64,000 nucleotides of DNA. Origin: Thermocaproicibacter sp002410755. Lineage in GTDB: Bacteria > Bacillota > Clostridia > Oscillospirales > Acutalibacteraceae. Position 1 is the first letter of the stretch; every line of letters begins with the position of its first letter. The DNA is taken from positions 82,142 to 146,141 of the forward strand of contig DAITDU010000001.1 in assembly GCA_036839715.1 (NCBI GenBank). The letters are read 5' to 3'. The translations under genes and the position numbers were made by a program. Positions 52,187-60,683 of this stretch are shown in pieces. A model generated the notes under the pieces. The model saw only the letters and a list, made by a program, of their open reading frames with translations. It was not told the DNA's origin and made no database searches.

Positions 52187-53425
52187 ATGGGACTAAATGA
52201 CACACCGTCCGGCGACCGGGTCCATATCGGCTTTTTTGGCCGCCGCAATGCAGGAAAGTCAAGCCTTGTCAATGCGGTCACCGGACAGGATATGGCCGTC
52301 GTTTCCGACACCAAGGGAACAACGACCGATCCGGTCAGCAAATCCATGGAACTGCTGCCCCTTGGCCCGGTCGTCATCATTGACACGCCAGGCTTTGACG
52401 ACGATGCGGGGACTCTGGGGCAAATGCGTGTGCAGAAAGCACGGCAGATGCTGAACAGGGCGGATCTTGCCGTGCTGGTAGCAGATGCGTCTGCCGGTTT
52501 ATGCGGCTGTGACCGGGAGCTGCTTAAACTGTTTCGGGAAAAGGGAATCCGCTATCTGATTGTGTGGAACAAAAGCGACCTTGTGCCGGGGCATCCGGCG
52601 CCTGCAAAAGAGGAAGCCTATGTCAGTGCAAAGACGGGCAGCGGAATCCCGGAACTGAAGGAAAAGCTTGCGCACCTGACACCCCCCGAGGACCTGCGGC
52701 TGCACCTCGTCGGAGACTTGCTGCAACCCCGGGATATTGTGGTCCTTGTGACGCCGATTGATTCCGCCGCGCCAAAAGGGCGTCTGATTCTCCCGCAGCA
52801 GCAGATGATCCGCGATATTCTGGAAGCCGACGCAATCTCGGTTGTTGTCAGGGAAAACGGGCTTACCGCGGCATTGAAGTCGCTTGGACGGAAACCTGCC
52901 ATGGTAATTACCGATTCACAGGCCTTTGCGCGTGTTTCAGCCGAAACGCCGCCGGACATCCCCCTGACATCCTTTTCCATTCTGATGGCCCGCTACAAAG
53001 GGCTCCTTCTGGATGCGGTGCGTGGCGTAACGGCGGTCAGCCACCTGAAGGACGGGGATACCGTTCTTATCAGCGAAGGCTGTACCCACCACCGCCAGTG
53101 TGACGATATTGGCAGTGTCAAATTGCCGCGCTGGCTGAAAGAATTTACGGAAAAAAATCTGAAATTCAGGTTTTCCAGCGGTATGGGATTCCCGGAGGAC
53201 TTGTCAGAATATGCCCTTGTTTTACACTGCGGCGGCTGTATGCTGAATCCGCGGGAACTGAAGTACCGCATGAAATGCGCAAAAGACCAAAGTATCCCCA
53301 TGACGAACTATGGCGTCGCGATTGCCTACATGAATGGAATACTGGAGCGCAGTCTTGCTGTGCTTCCGGAAATCGAAAAGGAATACCGGCGGTGGGAAGG
53401 AAACGCGGAAAAGCCGTTTCACTGA
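52187..53425 (+). CDS. hydF: [FeFe]-hydrogenase H-cluster maturation GTPase HydF
   Basis: HydF is the scaffold GTPase that assembles and delivers the two-iron part of the H-cluster. The 412 residues have an N-terminal G domain: P-loop GRRNAGKSS (18-26), DTKGTTTDP, DTPGFDDD and NKSD. The C-terminal cluster domain has C299 in EGCTHHRQCDDIGSVKLP and C348/C351 in LHCGGCMLN, the three HydF cluster cysteines. The ATG at 52187 follows AAAGGAGA; a GTG at 52160 is rejected. It is the only gene of the operon separated by a gap (30 bases). Confidence 0.95.
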   Translation: MGLNDTPSGDRVHIGFFGRRNAGKSSLVNAVTGQDMAVVSDTKGTTTDPVSKSMELLPLGPVVIIDTPGFDDDAGTLGQMRVQKARQMLNRADLAVLVADASAGLCGCDRELLKLFREKGIRYLIVWNKSDLVPGHPAPAKEEAYVSAKTGSGIPELKEKLAHLTPPEDLRLHLVGDLLQPRDIVVLVTPIDSAAPKGRLILPQQQMIRDILEADAISVVVRENGLTAALKSLGRKPAMVITDSQAFARVSAETPPDIPLTSFSILMARYKGLLLDAVRGVTAVSHLKDGDTVLISEGCTHHRQCDDIGSVKLPRWLKEFTEKNLKFRFSSGMGFPEDLSEYALVLHCGGCMLNPRELKYRMKCAKDQSIPMTNYGVAIAYMNGILERSLAVLPEIEKEYRRWEGNAEKPFH

Positions 53426-53447
53426 GGCCACCGGTAAAAATCCTTCC

Positions 53448-54344
53448 TTATCTGCGGCTTACAGACGGAAGCTTTTCCTGCCCGAAATCCAGCACGGCGG
53501 CTGCATGGTTCGCGCGCTTTTCCGGAGGGGGGAGCTCCATAAAGTCTTTCCCGTATTCGCGCCGCAGGTAATCTTCCGGGTCCGACATCACGGGAAGCAA
53601 AAGAGAACCAAAAGGAAGAAAGTTCGGCGGGTTGGACGCCGGGTCCTGAATCCAGCCGAAAAGGGAATTTACGTCTCCCAGATAGCACATCTTCCCAGAT
53701 GAGACGGAACTGCTTTTGCTCCGCCAAAAGTCAATCCTTTTCTGAATCGCGACCGTGTCGATATGGAAAAGTTTCATCCCAAAACGGGCAAGCCCGCACA
53801 CAGCCGAGGCCATTTTCCGGAGGACTGGATTTTGAAAGGGAAAATTCACCGGCAGCCCGCTGTGCAGATACATCATCATACACCAGAAACGGGCCATGCG
53901 GGCAAACTTTTTGGCAAGCCTTTTATTTTCCGGCAGGTAATCGAGCGGAAAGAGATCGATTGAAATATGCATCCGCTCATGGCCCGGGGAGTGCTCGGCC
54001 CCCTTACTGATAAAAAGAGTTCCGAGTTTCTGTATGGTTGCAAACGGTTTCATGTAGTCCGGGTTATTTTGTAAGGACTGGATTTCATAACCGGGTATCG
54101 TAACACCCTTACCGGTCAGTTCCAGAAGCCGGTTGTAGTCTTTCCGCGGCATGTAAAAATCCATGTCGTCGTCCCATGGGATAAACCCATGGTGCCGATA
54201 GGCCCCCAATACCGTCCCGTATGCACCAAGCACCGTAAGGCCATGCTCCCGGCAGAAAGAAAGCAGGTTGGCACCCATTTCTGTCAGTGTCTGCTGGAGC
54301 CGTTTTAAGTCCTGGGGCTGATATTCCCTGAAAAAAGCACTCAT
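53448..54344 (-). CDS. LicD-family phosphotransferase
   Basis: The 298-residue protein has the LicD/nucleotidyltransferase-like core: VLGAYGTVLGAYRHHGFIPWDDDMDFYMPRKDYNRLLEL (residues 40-78), with the DDDMD metal-binding motif. ISIDLFPLDYLP follows near 125. LicD proteins add phosphocholine or similar groups to surface polysaccharides. AAAGGA precedes the ATG. It is convergent with hydF and stands alone, so the acceptor is unknown. Confidence 0.88.
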   Translation of the reverse strand: MSAFFREYQPQDLKRLQQTLTEMGANLLSFCREHGLTVLGAYGTVLGAYRHHGFIPWDDDMDFYMPRKDYNRLLELTGKGVTIPGYEIQSLQNNPDYMKPFATIQKLGTLFISKGAEHSPGHERMHISIDLFPLDYLPENKRLAKKFARMARFWCMMMYLHSGLPVNFPFQNPVLRKMASAVCGLARFGMKLFHIDTVAIQKRIDFWRSKSSSVSSGKMCYLGDVNSLFGWIQDPASNPPNFLPFGSLLLPVMSDPEDYLRREYGKDFMELPPPEKRANHAAAVLDFGQEKLPSVSRR

Positions 54345-54614
54345 TAAAAATCCTTTCCTGATTGCCGGAATGGTTAGCCTGTATTCCGGCTTCTTTTCTC
54401 TGATATTTTACACCCTTGCCCTCCTAAATAACAGGGGCTTCCATGGAAAAAGAGAAAGCTCTGAGCAGAAAGAACCCGGCATACGGAAACAAATAGAAGA
54501 GAGAAAATAGAAGAATAAATAAATAATAATATCTATTATTCTTTTTAAACTGCCATAAATTTTTCTTTCCAGATACAATATGAAGCAGAATCAATTTTAT
54601 GGGGGCATGTAGTG

Positions 54615-55025
54615 ATGGTATATCAGTTTACAAAAGACCTTGAAACAGGCAATGAGCTGATTGACAATGAGCACAGGCAACTGTTTACTGCAATTAATAA
54701 GCTTTTGTCAGCATGTATGACGGGCCGCGGCCGTACAGAGATTGAAGAAACGCTGAATTTTCTCAACAATTATGTAAACAAGCATTTCAGTGATGAGGAA
54801 GGGCTGCAAAGGAAGTACCGTTACCCGGATTATCCCAACCATAAAAGATACCATGATGCATTCAGGAAAACCGTGCAGAACCTTGTTGATGAATATCAGC
54901 AGAAGGGCGCTTCCATTGACCTTGTGGCAAAGACAAATACAAGTGTGGCAGGCTGGCTTTTAAATCATATTAAAAAAGAGGATGTCAAAGTCGCGGCGCA
55001 CATCAGAGAATGCACTTCTGCATGA
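54615..55025 (+). CDS. Bacteriohemerythrin
   Basis: The 136-residue protein carries a non-haem di-iron, oxygen-binding four-helix bundle. Ligands are visible in order: NEHRQLF, KHFSDEEGLQ, YPNHKRYHDAF and LLNHIKKED. The length matches single-domain bacteriohemerythrins. GTG at 54612 and ATG at 54615 are both possible after GGGGG. In an anaerobe it may bind or sense oxygen, perhaps protecting the oxygen-sensitive enzymes encoded nearby; that link is speculative. Confidence 0.93.
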   Translation: MVYQFTKDLETGNELIDNEHRQLFTAINKLLSACMTGRGRTEIEETLNFLNNYVNKHFSDEEGLQRKYRYPDYPNHKRYHDAFRKTVQNLVDEYQQKGASIDLVAKTNTSVAGWLLNHIKKEDVKVAAHIRECTSA

Positions 55026-55090
55026 ATCGGAACGGAAGCAAAAAACGGGGCGGTTTTCCTGGCTTTCTGTGTGGGAAGTGCAAATCCAGC

Positions 55091-55119
55091 TTGACATATG
55101 ACCATATTCTTCGTATAAT
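55091..55119 (+). promoter_or_regulatory. Consensus sigma-A promoter of tRNA-Pro
   Basis: TTGACA (55091-55096), 17-base spacer, TATAAT (55114-55119), a perfect match. The tRNA begins about 63 bases after the expected start. Confidence 0.85.
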
Positions 55120-55188
55120 AAATCCAGTACGCTTCTTTCAGAGATCAAAAAAGTCTTTCTGCAGCGCTGGGAAGCAGTCTTTTTGTCT

Positions 55189-55264
55189 CGAGGTGTAGCG
55201 CAGCTGGTAGCGCGCCAGCTTTGGGAGCTGGATGTCGCAAGTTCGAATCTTGTCACCTCGACCA
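55189..55264 (+). tRNA. tRNA-Pro (anticodon TGG)
   Basis: The 76 bases fold as a cloverleaf. Acceptor arms are CGAGGTG and CACCTCG, discriminator A and encoded CCA. The anticodon arm CCAGC-TTTGGGA-GCTGG places TGG at 34-36, reading proline codons. The T arm contains GTTCGAATC. Confidence 0.96.
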
Positions 55265-55269
55265 GGCTG

Positions 55270-55303
55270 AGCCTGGACGCATCATGCGCCTGGGCTTTTT
55301 TTA
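55270..55303 (+). terminator. Intrinsic terminator after tRNA-Pro
   Basis: AGCCTGGACGCA and TGCGCCTGGGCT pair with one mismatch around a 3-base loop, then seven or more T residues. Confidence 0.85.
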
Positions 55304-55341
55304 TGCTTTTTAGGTGCGGCCTGCGCTTCTTAGCTTGTCGG

Positions 55342-55377
55342 GGAAGGAGCCGCCGATTAAGACCGACGGCTCCTTCC
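55342..55377. repeat. Inverted repeat between tRNA-Pro and the MATE gene
   Basis: Perfect 11-bp arms GGAAGGAGCCG (55342-55352) and CGGCTCCTTCC (55367-55377) with a 14-base loop. No T-tract follows on either side. It may be a leader hairpin of the MATE gene; I cannot assign a class. Confidence 0.5.
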
Positions 55378-55455
55378 GGTTAAGAGAGTGGAACACAGAA
55401 AGAAGCTGCATTCCGGAGCTGGAATCAAGATTTAGCAGTAATGAGGAGAAACCGG

Positions 55456-56823
55456 ATGAATTCAGATCGTCATACGGATAATGTGGAGCAGGGCACAACG
55501 GATATGACGGTGGGAAACCCTAGAGATCTGATCCTTGCATTTGCAGTGCCGATCTGCCTGAGCCAATTATTTCAGCAGCTGTACAATACGGCAGACTCAG
55601 TCATCGTGGGAAATTTTCTTGGAAAAAGCGCGCTGGCGGCAGTCAGTTCTGCCGGGACGCTAATCTATCTTTTGACCAGTTTTGTTACTGGTGTGGCATT
55701 GGGTGCCGGAGTAGCAATTTCCAAGTATTTTGGTGCCGGGGATTATGAAGAAATGTCAAAGGCGATTCATACCAATGTCGCATTTGGCGTTGTTGCAGGG
55801 GCGGCCCTGACCGTCTTTGGCGTCTGGTCAACCCCGACAATTCTGCGCTGGATGGCAACAGACCCAAAGGTGCTGCCTGACTCCATTATTTATTTCCGGT
55901 ACTATTTTTACGGCGGACTTGCCATTGTGCTCTATAATATTTTCACCGGCATTATGACTGCGGTGGGGGACAGCAAGAGGCCGCTTTATTATCTGATTGT
56001 TTCTTCCGTCCTGAATATCATCCTGGATCTGCTGTTTGTGGCAGGTTTTCGCTGGGGTGTCGAGTCTGCGGCAGTTGCGACGACAATTTCACAGATTGTC
56101 AGTGTAATCCTTTGCATTGCACACCTGACAAAAAGGGGGACGGTTTACCAGATATCGCTCCGAAAAATCGGGTTTGACCGGGATATGATGGGAGAAATTG
56201 TCCGGTATGGCCTTCCGACAGGTGTCCAAAATTCAGTCATTGGCTTTGCAAATGTTATTGTTCAAACCTATATCAATTCTTTTGGAGAAGACGCGATGGC
56301 AGGGTATGGCTCTTATGCCAAAATTGAAGGCTTTGCGTTCCTGCCGATTACGTGTTTTGCCATTGCCCTTGCGACGTTCGTCAGCCAGAACCTCGGCGCA
56401 GGAAAGTATGACCGTGCTGAGATAGGGGCCCGCTTTGGCATTCGCACGTCTTTTATCCTGGCAGAAACAATCGGCGTTTTTATTTTCCTCTGCTCTCCTT
56501 TCCTAGTGAGCCTTTTCAACAGGGACCCAAACGTTATTTTCTACGGTACCCAGCAGGCGAAAACGGAGGCGCTGTTTTTCTGCCTGCTTGCCTTTTCCCA
56601 TTGCATTGCAGGCATTTGCCGCGGCGCAGGGAAAGCCGTCGTGCCGATGCTGATTATGTTTAGCGTATGGTGTATTTTCCGAATCCTCTATATTACTGTC
56701 GCGATGAATATTTCACATGACATCAGACTGATTTACTGGGCTTACCCAATTACGTGGACAATCAGTGCCGTGATTTACTTTATCTATTACCGAAGATCCA
56801 ACTGGGTGCATGGTTTGGACTGA
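55456..56823 (+). CDS. MATE family efflux transporter
   Basis: The 455-residue integral membrane protein has twelve predicted helices. The MATE/DinF N-terminal pattern is clear: GNPRDLILAFAVPICLSQLFQQLYNTADSVIVGNFLGKSALAAVSSAG. The second half begins with a similar repeat near residue 240 (GLPTGVQNSVIGFANVIVQTYIN). MATE proteins export cationic compounds using a sodium or proton gradient; the substrate here is unknown. ATG 55456 follows GAGGAG; the upstream ATG at 55441 lacks a site. Confidence 0.92.
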   Translation: MNSDRHTDNVEQGTTDMTVGNPRDLILAFAVPICLSQLFQQLYNTADSVIVGNFLGKSALAAVSSAGTLIYLLTSFVTGVALGAGVAISKYFGAGDYEEMSKAIHTNVAFGVVAGAALTVFGVWSTPTILRWMATDPKVLPDSIIYFRYYFYGGLAIVLYNIFTGIMTAVGDSKRPLYYLIVSSVLNIILDLLFVAGFRWGVESAAVATTISQIVSVILCIAHLTKRGTVYQISLRKIGFDRDMMGEIVRYGLPTGVQNSVIGFANVIVQTYINSFGEDAMAGYGSYAKIEGFAFLPITCFAIALATFVSQNLGAGKYDRAEIGARFGIRTSFILAETIGVFIFLCSPFLVSLFNRDPNVIFYGTQQAKTEALFFCLLAFSHCIAGICRGAGKAVVPMLIMFSVWCIFRILYITVAMNISHDIRLIYWAYPITWTISAVIYFIYYRRSNWVHGLD

Positions 56824-56868
56824 TACAGACCGGGAATCCTGCACTTTCAGCAGAGAGGTGAATTTGCC

Positions 56869-57666
56869 GTGAAACTGTATTCAGAAAAAATTAGAGAGCA
56901 AAAGACGGCATCAGGAGCTGGGGAGAGAAAATCGGCCCGTGGCATCAAAGCCCTTTTAATGGCGCTGTTTATCCTCTCATTTTTCAGCTTTTTCCTTGCT
57001 GTCTTTCTTGTAATGAGGAACGGGTCATACAGCTCGGCGGTAATGGACAGTATGTGGCTGTTTTTCCTGCCATTGCCAATTCCTCTTGCAAGCCTGATTT
57101 TTGGCATTATCTATAAAAGGGAGGGAATGAAAACAACAAAGAACATCGTCGCAGGCCTTATTGTGGCGGTATTTCTCTGCTTTTACGGCTTTTCTCCCTT
57201 TTTGTTTCAGGGTATTTACGTGCATGACCTTTCTTATCTAAGCAGTGTCTCATCGGAAATCCATTTTACCCTGCCAGACAAAGGTAAAATTACAACACAG
57301 AAAGTCTCTGCTGAGGCCAAAACTTCATCGGATTCTTCCGGAGAACCGCTTTATTGCAGTACTATGAGTAAATTTGAGGTTGCCGGCAGCGGGCAGGCGG
57401 AGGAACTTAGAAATTCCCTTAAGGGAAGCGACCTGTGGGTGACTTCCCTTTCTAACCAGCTTGCCGGGATTGTTCCGGACTTTTACTCGATGCAGACTCC
57501 CAAAAGTGCCGACTTTGATTATTTCATGGTTTATAATGCGGACCTCAAAGTCTACAACACTGTGCCGGAAAAACCTGGGACTTACCATTTCTTCTATCTT
57601 GCCTGTGACAGCAAAGATGGAAGACTGTTTATCGGGGAGTATTCTGATACGGTTGCCCAAAAATGA
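56869..57666 (+). CDS. Membrane protein of unknown function
   Basis: The 265-residue protein has a basic N-terminus, then three hydrophobic segments (about 24-46, 60-80 and 88-110) and an extracytoplasmic C-terminal domain of about 150 residues. The domain is beta-rich in appearance with SSVSSEIHFTLPDKGKI near its start. I recognise no family. The start is GTG at 56869 after AGAGG. It follows the MATE gene by 45 bases and may share its transcript. No link in function is evident. Confidence 0.7.
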   Translation: MKLYSEKIREQKTASGAGERKSARGIKALLMALFILSFFSFFLAVFLVMRNGSYSSAVMDSMWLFFLPLPIPLASLIFGIIYKREGMKTTKNIVAGLIVAVFLCFYGFSPFLFQGIYVHDLSYLSSVSSEIHFTLPDKGKITTQKVSAEAKTSSDSSGEPLYCSTMSKFEVAGSGQAEELRNSLKGSDLWVTSLSNQLAGIVPDFYSMQTPKSADFDYFMVYNADLKVYNTVPEKPGTYHFFYLACDSKDGRLFIGEYSDTVAQK

Positions 57667-57689
57667 CCGGCAAATTTTGTTCTCGGTAC

Positions 57690-57718
57690 TTGACCTTTAC
57701 TTTTTGCTGTGATAGGAT
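57690..57718 (+). promoter_or_regulatory. Promoter of thrS
   Basis: TTGACC (57690-57695), 17-base spacer, TAGGAT (57713-57718). Confidence 0.6.
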
Positions 57719-57735
57719 AAAAATAGAAAAGTGTT

Positions 57736-57960
57736 GATGGAGACCGACACCGCATTTTCTGTTCCCCCAGAGAGGGCTTCATTCTGGTGCAAGAAGCCTG
57801 GGCGGAAGCGGCAGACACCCCTCCTGAACTGCAGCGCAAGAAAGCTTTTGCAAAAGTGCTGACGTCCGGCCCGCGTTACGGGGCAGAGAGCCAAAAATCA
57901 AGGTGGAACCGTGCTGATATGACAGGCACCCTTGGAAAAAAGTCCAGGGGTGCTTTTTGC
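57736..57960 (+). promoter_or_regulatory. T-box leader, threonine specifier, with intrinsic terminator
   Basis: T-box sequence AGGTGGAACCGTG starts at 57901. The terminator has arms GCACCCTTGGA (57926-57936) and TCCAGGGGTGC (57943-57953) followed by five T residues. Stem I shows the AGAGAG motif and the distal hairpin GGCTTC-ATTCTGGTGCAA-GAAGCC. The specifier region reads GACACCCCTCC. ACC at 57817-57819, or the overlapping ACA, encodes threonine in either reading. Uncharged tRNA-Thr should switch on thrS. Confidence 0.88.
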
Positions 57961-57990
57961 ATCCCTACAATAAGAAAAGGAGCGAGAAGG

Positions 57991-59754
57991 ATGAAAATTA
58001 TTTACAAAGACGGCACTGTAAAGGAATGCCCGGCAGACCAGCAGCTGCATGTCATCCGCCATACGGCTGCCCATGTGATGGCACAGGCTATCAAACGCCT
58101 GTACCCGCAGGCCCATTTTGCGTTTGGCCCTGCGACCGACAACGGTTTTTATTATGACGTGGATCTCGGGGACGTCAAGCTAGCCGATGACGACCTTTCA
58201 AAAATTGAAGCGGAGATGCACAAAATCGTCAAGGAAAACCAGCCGATTAAGTCGTTTATCCTGCCGCGTGCGGAAGCTGTCAAGCTGATGAAAGAACGCA
58301 ATGAACCGTACAAGGTTGAGCACATTGGGGACCTGCCGGAAAGCGCCGAAATCAGCTTCTTCCAGCAGGGAGAGTATGTTGACATGTGCCTTGGACCTCA
58401 TCTGGCCTACACCAAAGAACTGAAAGCCTTTAAGCTTACCCAGCAGTCCGGTGCCTACTGGCGCGGCGACAAGAAAAACAGGATGCTCACACGCATCAAC
58501 GGAATCGCATTTGCAAGTCAGGCTGAACTGGATGCCCACATAAAGTTGCTGGAAGAGGCAGCCCGCCGTGACCATCGAAAGATTGGCAAGGAAATGAAGC
58601 TGTTTTTCATGAACGACGTTGGCCCCGGTTTCCCATTTTTCCTGCCGAACGGAATGACTATTAAGAATGAACTGATCCAGTACTGGCGTGAACTGCATGA
58701 GGCAAATGGATATGTAGAAGTTTCCACGCCGATGATTATGAGCCGCAAGCTTTGGGAGACCAGTGGCCATTGGGACCATTATAAGGACAACATGTATTCC
58801 ACCAAAATTGACGGCGAAGATTACTGTGTAAAGCCGATGAACTGCCCGGGCGGTGTCCTGGTTTACGCCAATGAGCCCCGCAGTTACCGTGACCTGCCGC
58901 TGCGCATTGGAGAACTTGGCCTTGTCCACCGCCATGAGTTGCGCGGCACACTGCATGGACTTTTCCGGGTCCGCTGCTTCACGCAGGATGATGCCCACAT
59001 CTTTATGCGCCCCGACCAGATTACCGATGAAATTGTAAATGTTGTGCACCTGATTGACCAGGTATACAGTAAGTTTGGGTTCAAATACCATGTTGAGCTT
59101 TCCACGCGTCCGGAAAACAGCATGGGCTCAGACGAGGACTGGGAAGCGGCGACCAACGGCCTTATCCATGCTCTGGAGAAGATGAAGATGCCGTATAAGG
59201 TCAATGAAGGTGACGGCGCTTTCTATGGGCCGAAAATTGACTTTCATCTGGAGGATTCCCTTGGACGTACCTGGCAGTGCGGAACAATCCAGCTGGACTT
59301 CCAGATGCCGCTGAATTTCCACTTGGAATATACGGATGAAAACGGTGAAAAGAAACGCCCAATTATGATTCACCGTGTTTGCTTTGGCTCCATTGAACGC
59401 TTTATTGGCATCCTGACTGAGCATTATGCCGGCAAGTTCCCAACATGGCTGGCTCCAATCCAGGTTAAGGTCCTGCCTGTCTCGGAAAAGAGCGCAGACT
59501 ATGCAAAATCGGTCAGTAAGGCACTGGCCGCTGTAAAAATCCGCACAACTCTTGACGAAAGCAATCAGACGATTGGCTATAAAATCCGGCAGGCTCAGCA
59601 AGTCGACCGTGTGCCATATATGCTGATTATCGGCACAAAAGAGGCTGAAAACCGTAATATCAGCGTTCGCGGCCGCGATGGCAAAACAGTGACGACGGAG
59701 CTGGAACCTTTTATCGCGCAGGTTCGCAGGGAAATCGATACTCGGGAATGCTGA
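57991..59754 (+). CDS. thrS: Threonyl-tRNA synthetase, form lacking a full TGS domain
   Basis: Class II synthetase of 587 residues, about 50 shorter than typical ThrRS. Only some 15 residues precede the editing domain, which starts at LHVIRHTAAHVMAQAIKRLYP and includes HHxxxH-type features and FGPATDNGFYYD. The catalytic core has NCPGGVLVYANEPRSYRDLPLRIGELGLVHRHELRGTLHGLFRVR, and the C-terminal domain binds the anticodon. ATG 57991 follows AAGGAGCGAGAAGG just after the T-box terminator; the upstream frame to 57787 lies in the leader. It appears functional with a reduced N-terminus. Confidence 0.95.
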   Translation: MKIIYKDGTVKECPADQQLHVIRHTAAHVMAQAIKRLYPQAHFAFGPATDNGFYYDVDLGDVKLADDDLSKIEAEMHKIVKENQPIKSFILPRAEAVKLMKERNEPYKVEHIGDLPESAEISFFQQGEYVDMCLGPHLAYTKELKAFKLTQQSGAYWRGDKKNRMLTRINGIAFASQAELDAHIKLLEEAARRDHRKIGKEMKLFFMNDVGPGFPFFLPNGMTIKNELIQYWRELHEANGYVEVSTPMIMSRKLWETSGHWDHYKDNMYSTKIDGEDYCVKPMNCPGGVLVYANEPRSYRDLPLRIGELGLVHRHELRGTLHGLFRVRCFTQDDAHIFMRPDQITDEIVNVVHLIDQVYSKFGFKYHVELSTRPENSMGSDEDWEAATNGLIHALEKMKMPYKVNEGDGAFYGPKIDFHLEDSLGRTWQCGTIQLDFQMPLNFHLEYTDENGEKKRPIMIHRVCFGSIERFIGILTEHYAGKFPTWLAPIQVKVLPVSEKSADYAKSVSKALAAVKIRTTLDESNQTIGYKIRQAQQVDRVPYMLIIGTKEAENRNISVRGRDGKTVTTELEPFIAQVRREIDTREC

Positions 59755-59773
59755 TGTTTACCTGAAAAGCTAA

Positions 59774-59820
59774 GGCAGCATTCTTTCCGGTTGAAAAGCC
59801 GGGAGGGATGCTGCCTTTTT
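59774..59820 (+). terminator. Intrinsic terminator after thrS
   Basis: GGCAGCAT...CCGG pairs with CCGG...ATGCTGCC, followed by TTTTT. Confidence 0.85.
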
Positions 59821-59841
59821 GTAGGGAAAACACAATAGCAC

Positions 59842-60600
59842 TTAGAGTGCGGTATACCCGCCGTCTACCAGAAGGTTTGCCCCAACAACGAAAGACGCCA
59901 TATCACTGCTCAGGAACAGGATGGCATTTGCAATTTCAGAAGGCTCTGCAAAGCGGCCGATAGGGTGCAGGGCAACTTTTGAGCGAATCAGGTCTGCTGG
60001 AAGCTTGTCCAACAGAGGGGTGTTTACATAACCCGGGGAGACACAGTTCATACGGACGCCGAGCGGGGCGTAGGTCACGGCCTGTGAGCGGGTGAAATTG
60101 ATGACACCTGCTTTGCTGATTGGGTAGGCAATGCTGTTGGCTGCACCAACTACACCGAGGATGGAGGCAACGTTGACAATGCACCCCTTCTGCTTTCCCT
60201 CATTTTTCAGCATTTTCTGAATGGCATATTTATTGGAGAGCACAACACCAATCAAATCGGTGTTCAGAACCCTAGTAAGATCCTCCAACTTCATTTTGTG
60301 GACTGGAGATTTTGTCTCCGGGATTCCGGCATTCCCGACGAGAATGTCGAGACGACCGTAATGCTCAACCGCTCCATCCATTAAATGGGCAATATCTTCT
60401 TCTTTGGTAACGTCGCAGGGGATATAAGTGGCTTCTTTTCCATTCCCGCGGATGGAATGTTCTACAGCAAGGCCTTTCTCATGGTTCCTGCCGGTAATGA
60501 CGACCTTTGCCCCTTCTTCAGCAAACTTTTCTGCGGTTGCCAAGCCAATCCCCGAAGTGGATCCGGTAACGACTGCAACTTTATTTTGCAGCATTCCCAT
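59842..60600 (-). CDS. Short-chain dehydrogenase/reductase
   Basis: The 252-residue classical SDR has the cofactor motif VVTGSTSGIGLATAEKF, the NAG motif (VGNAGIPE), the catalytic serine region NVASILG and the YPISK catalytic pair. It ends FVVGANLLVDGGYTAL. These features match FabG-like oxidoreductases, but it stands alone and the substrate is not evident. ATG 60600 follows AGAGG; the in-frame TTG at 60609 is too close to the site. Confidence 0.9.
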   Translation of the reverse strand: MGMLQNKVAVVTGSTSGIGLATAEKFAEEGAKVVITGRNHEKGLAVEHSIRGNGKEATYIPCDVTKEEDIAHLMDGAVEHYGRLDILVGNAGIPETKSPVHKMKLEDLTRVLNTDLIGVVLSNKYAIQKMLKNEGKQKGCIVNVASILGVVGAANSIAYPISKAGVINFTRSQAVTYAPLGVRMNCVSPGYVNTPLLDKLPADLIRSKVALHPIGRFAEPSEIANAILFLSSDMASFVVGANLLVDGGYTAL

Positions 60601-60683
60601 TTTAATCAAGCCTCTTTCCCGAAAGATTTTACCTTATTATAGCTCATGCAGGAGTACAGTTCAAGCCTTTGGCAGAGACAGCC

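Noticed and set aside
44391..53425. Nitrogen fixation (nif) cluster
   Set aside because: A NifH homologue and two component-1-like proteins are present, but nifB, nifE, nifN and recognisable FeMo-cofactor ligands are not. The cysteine pattern is also unlike NifDK.
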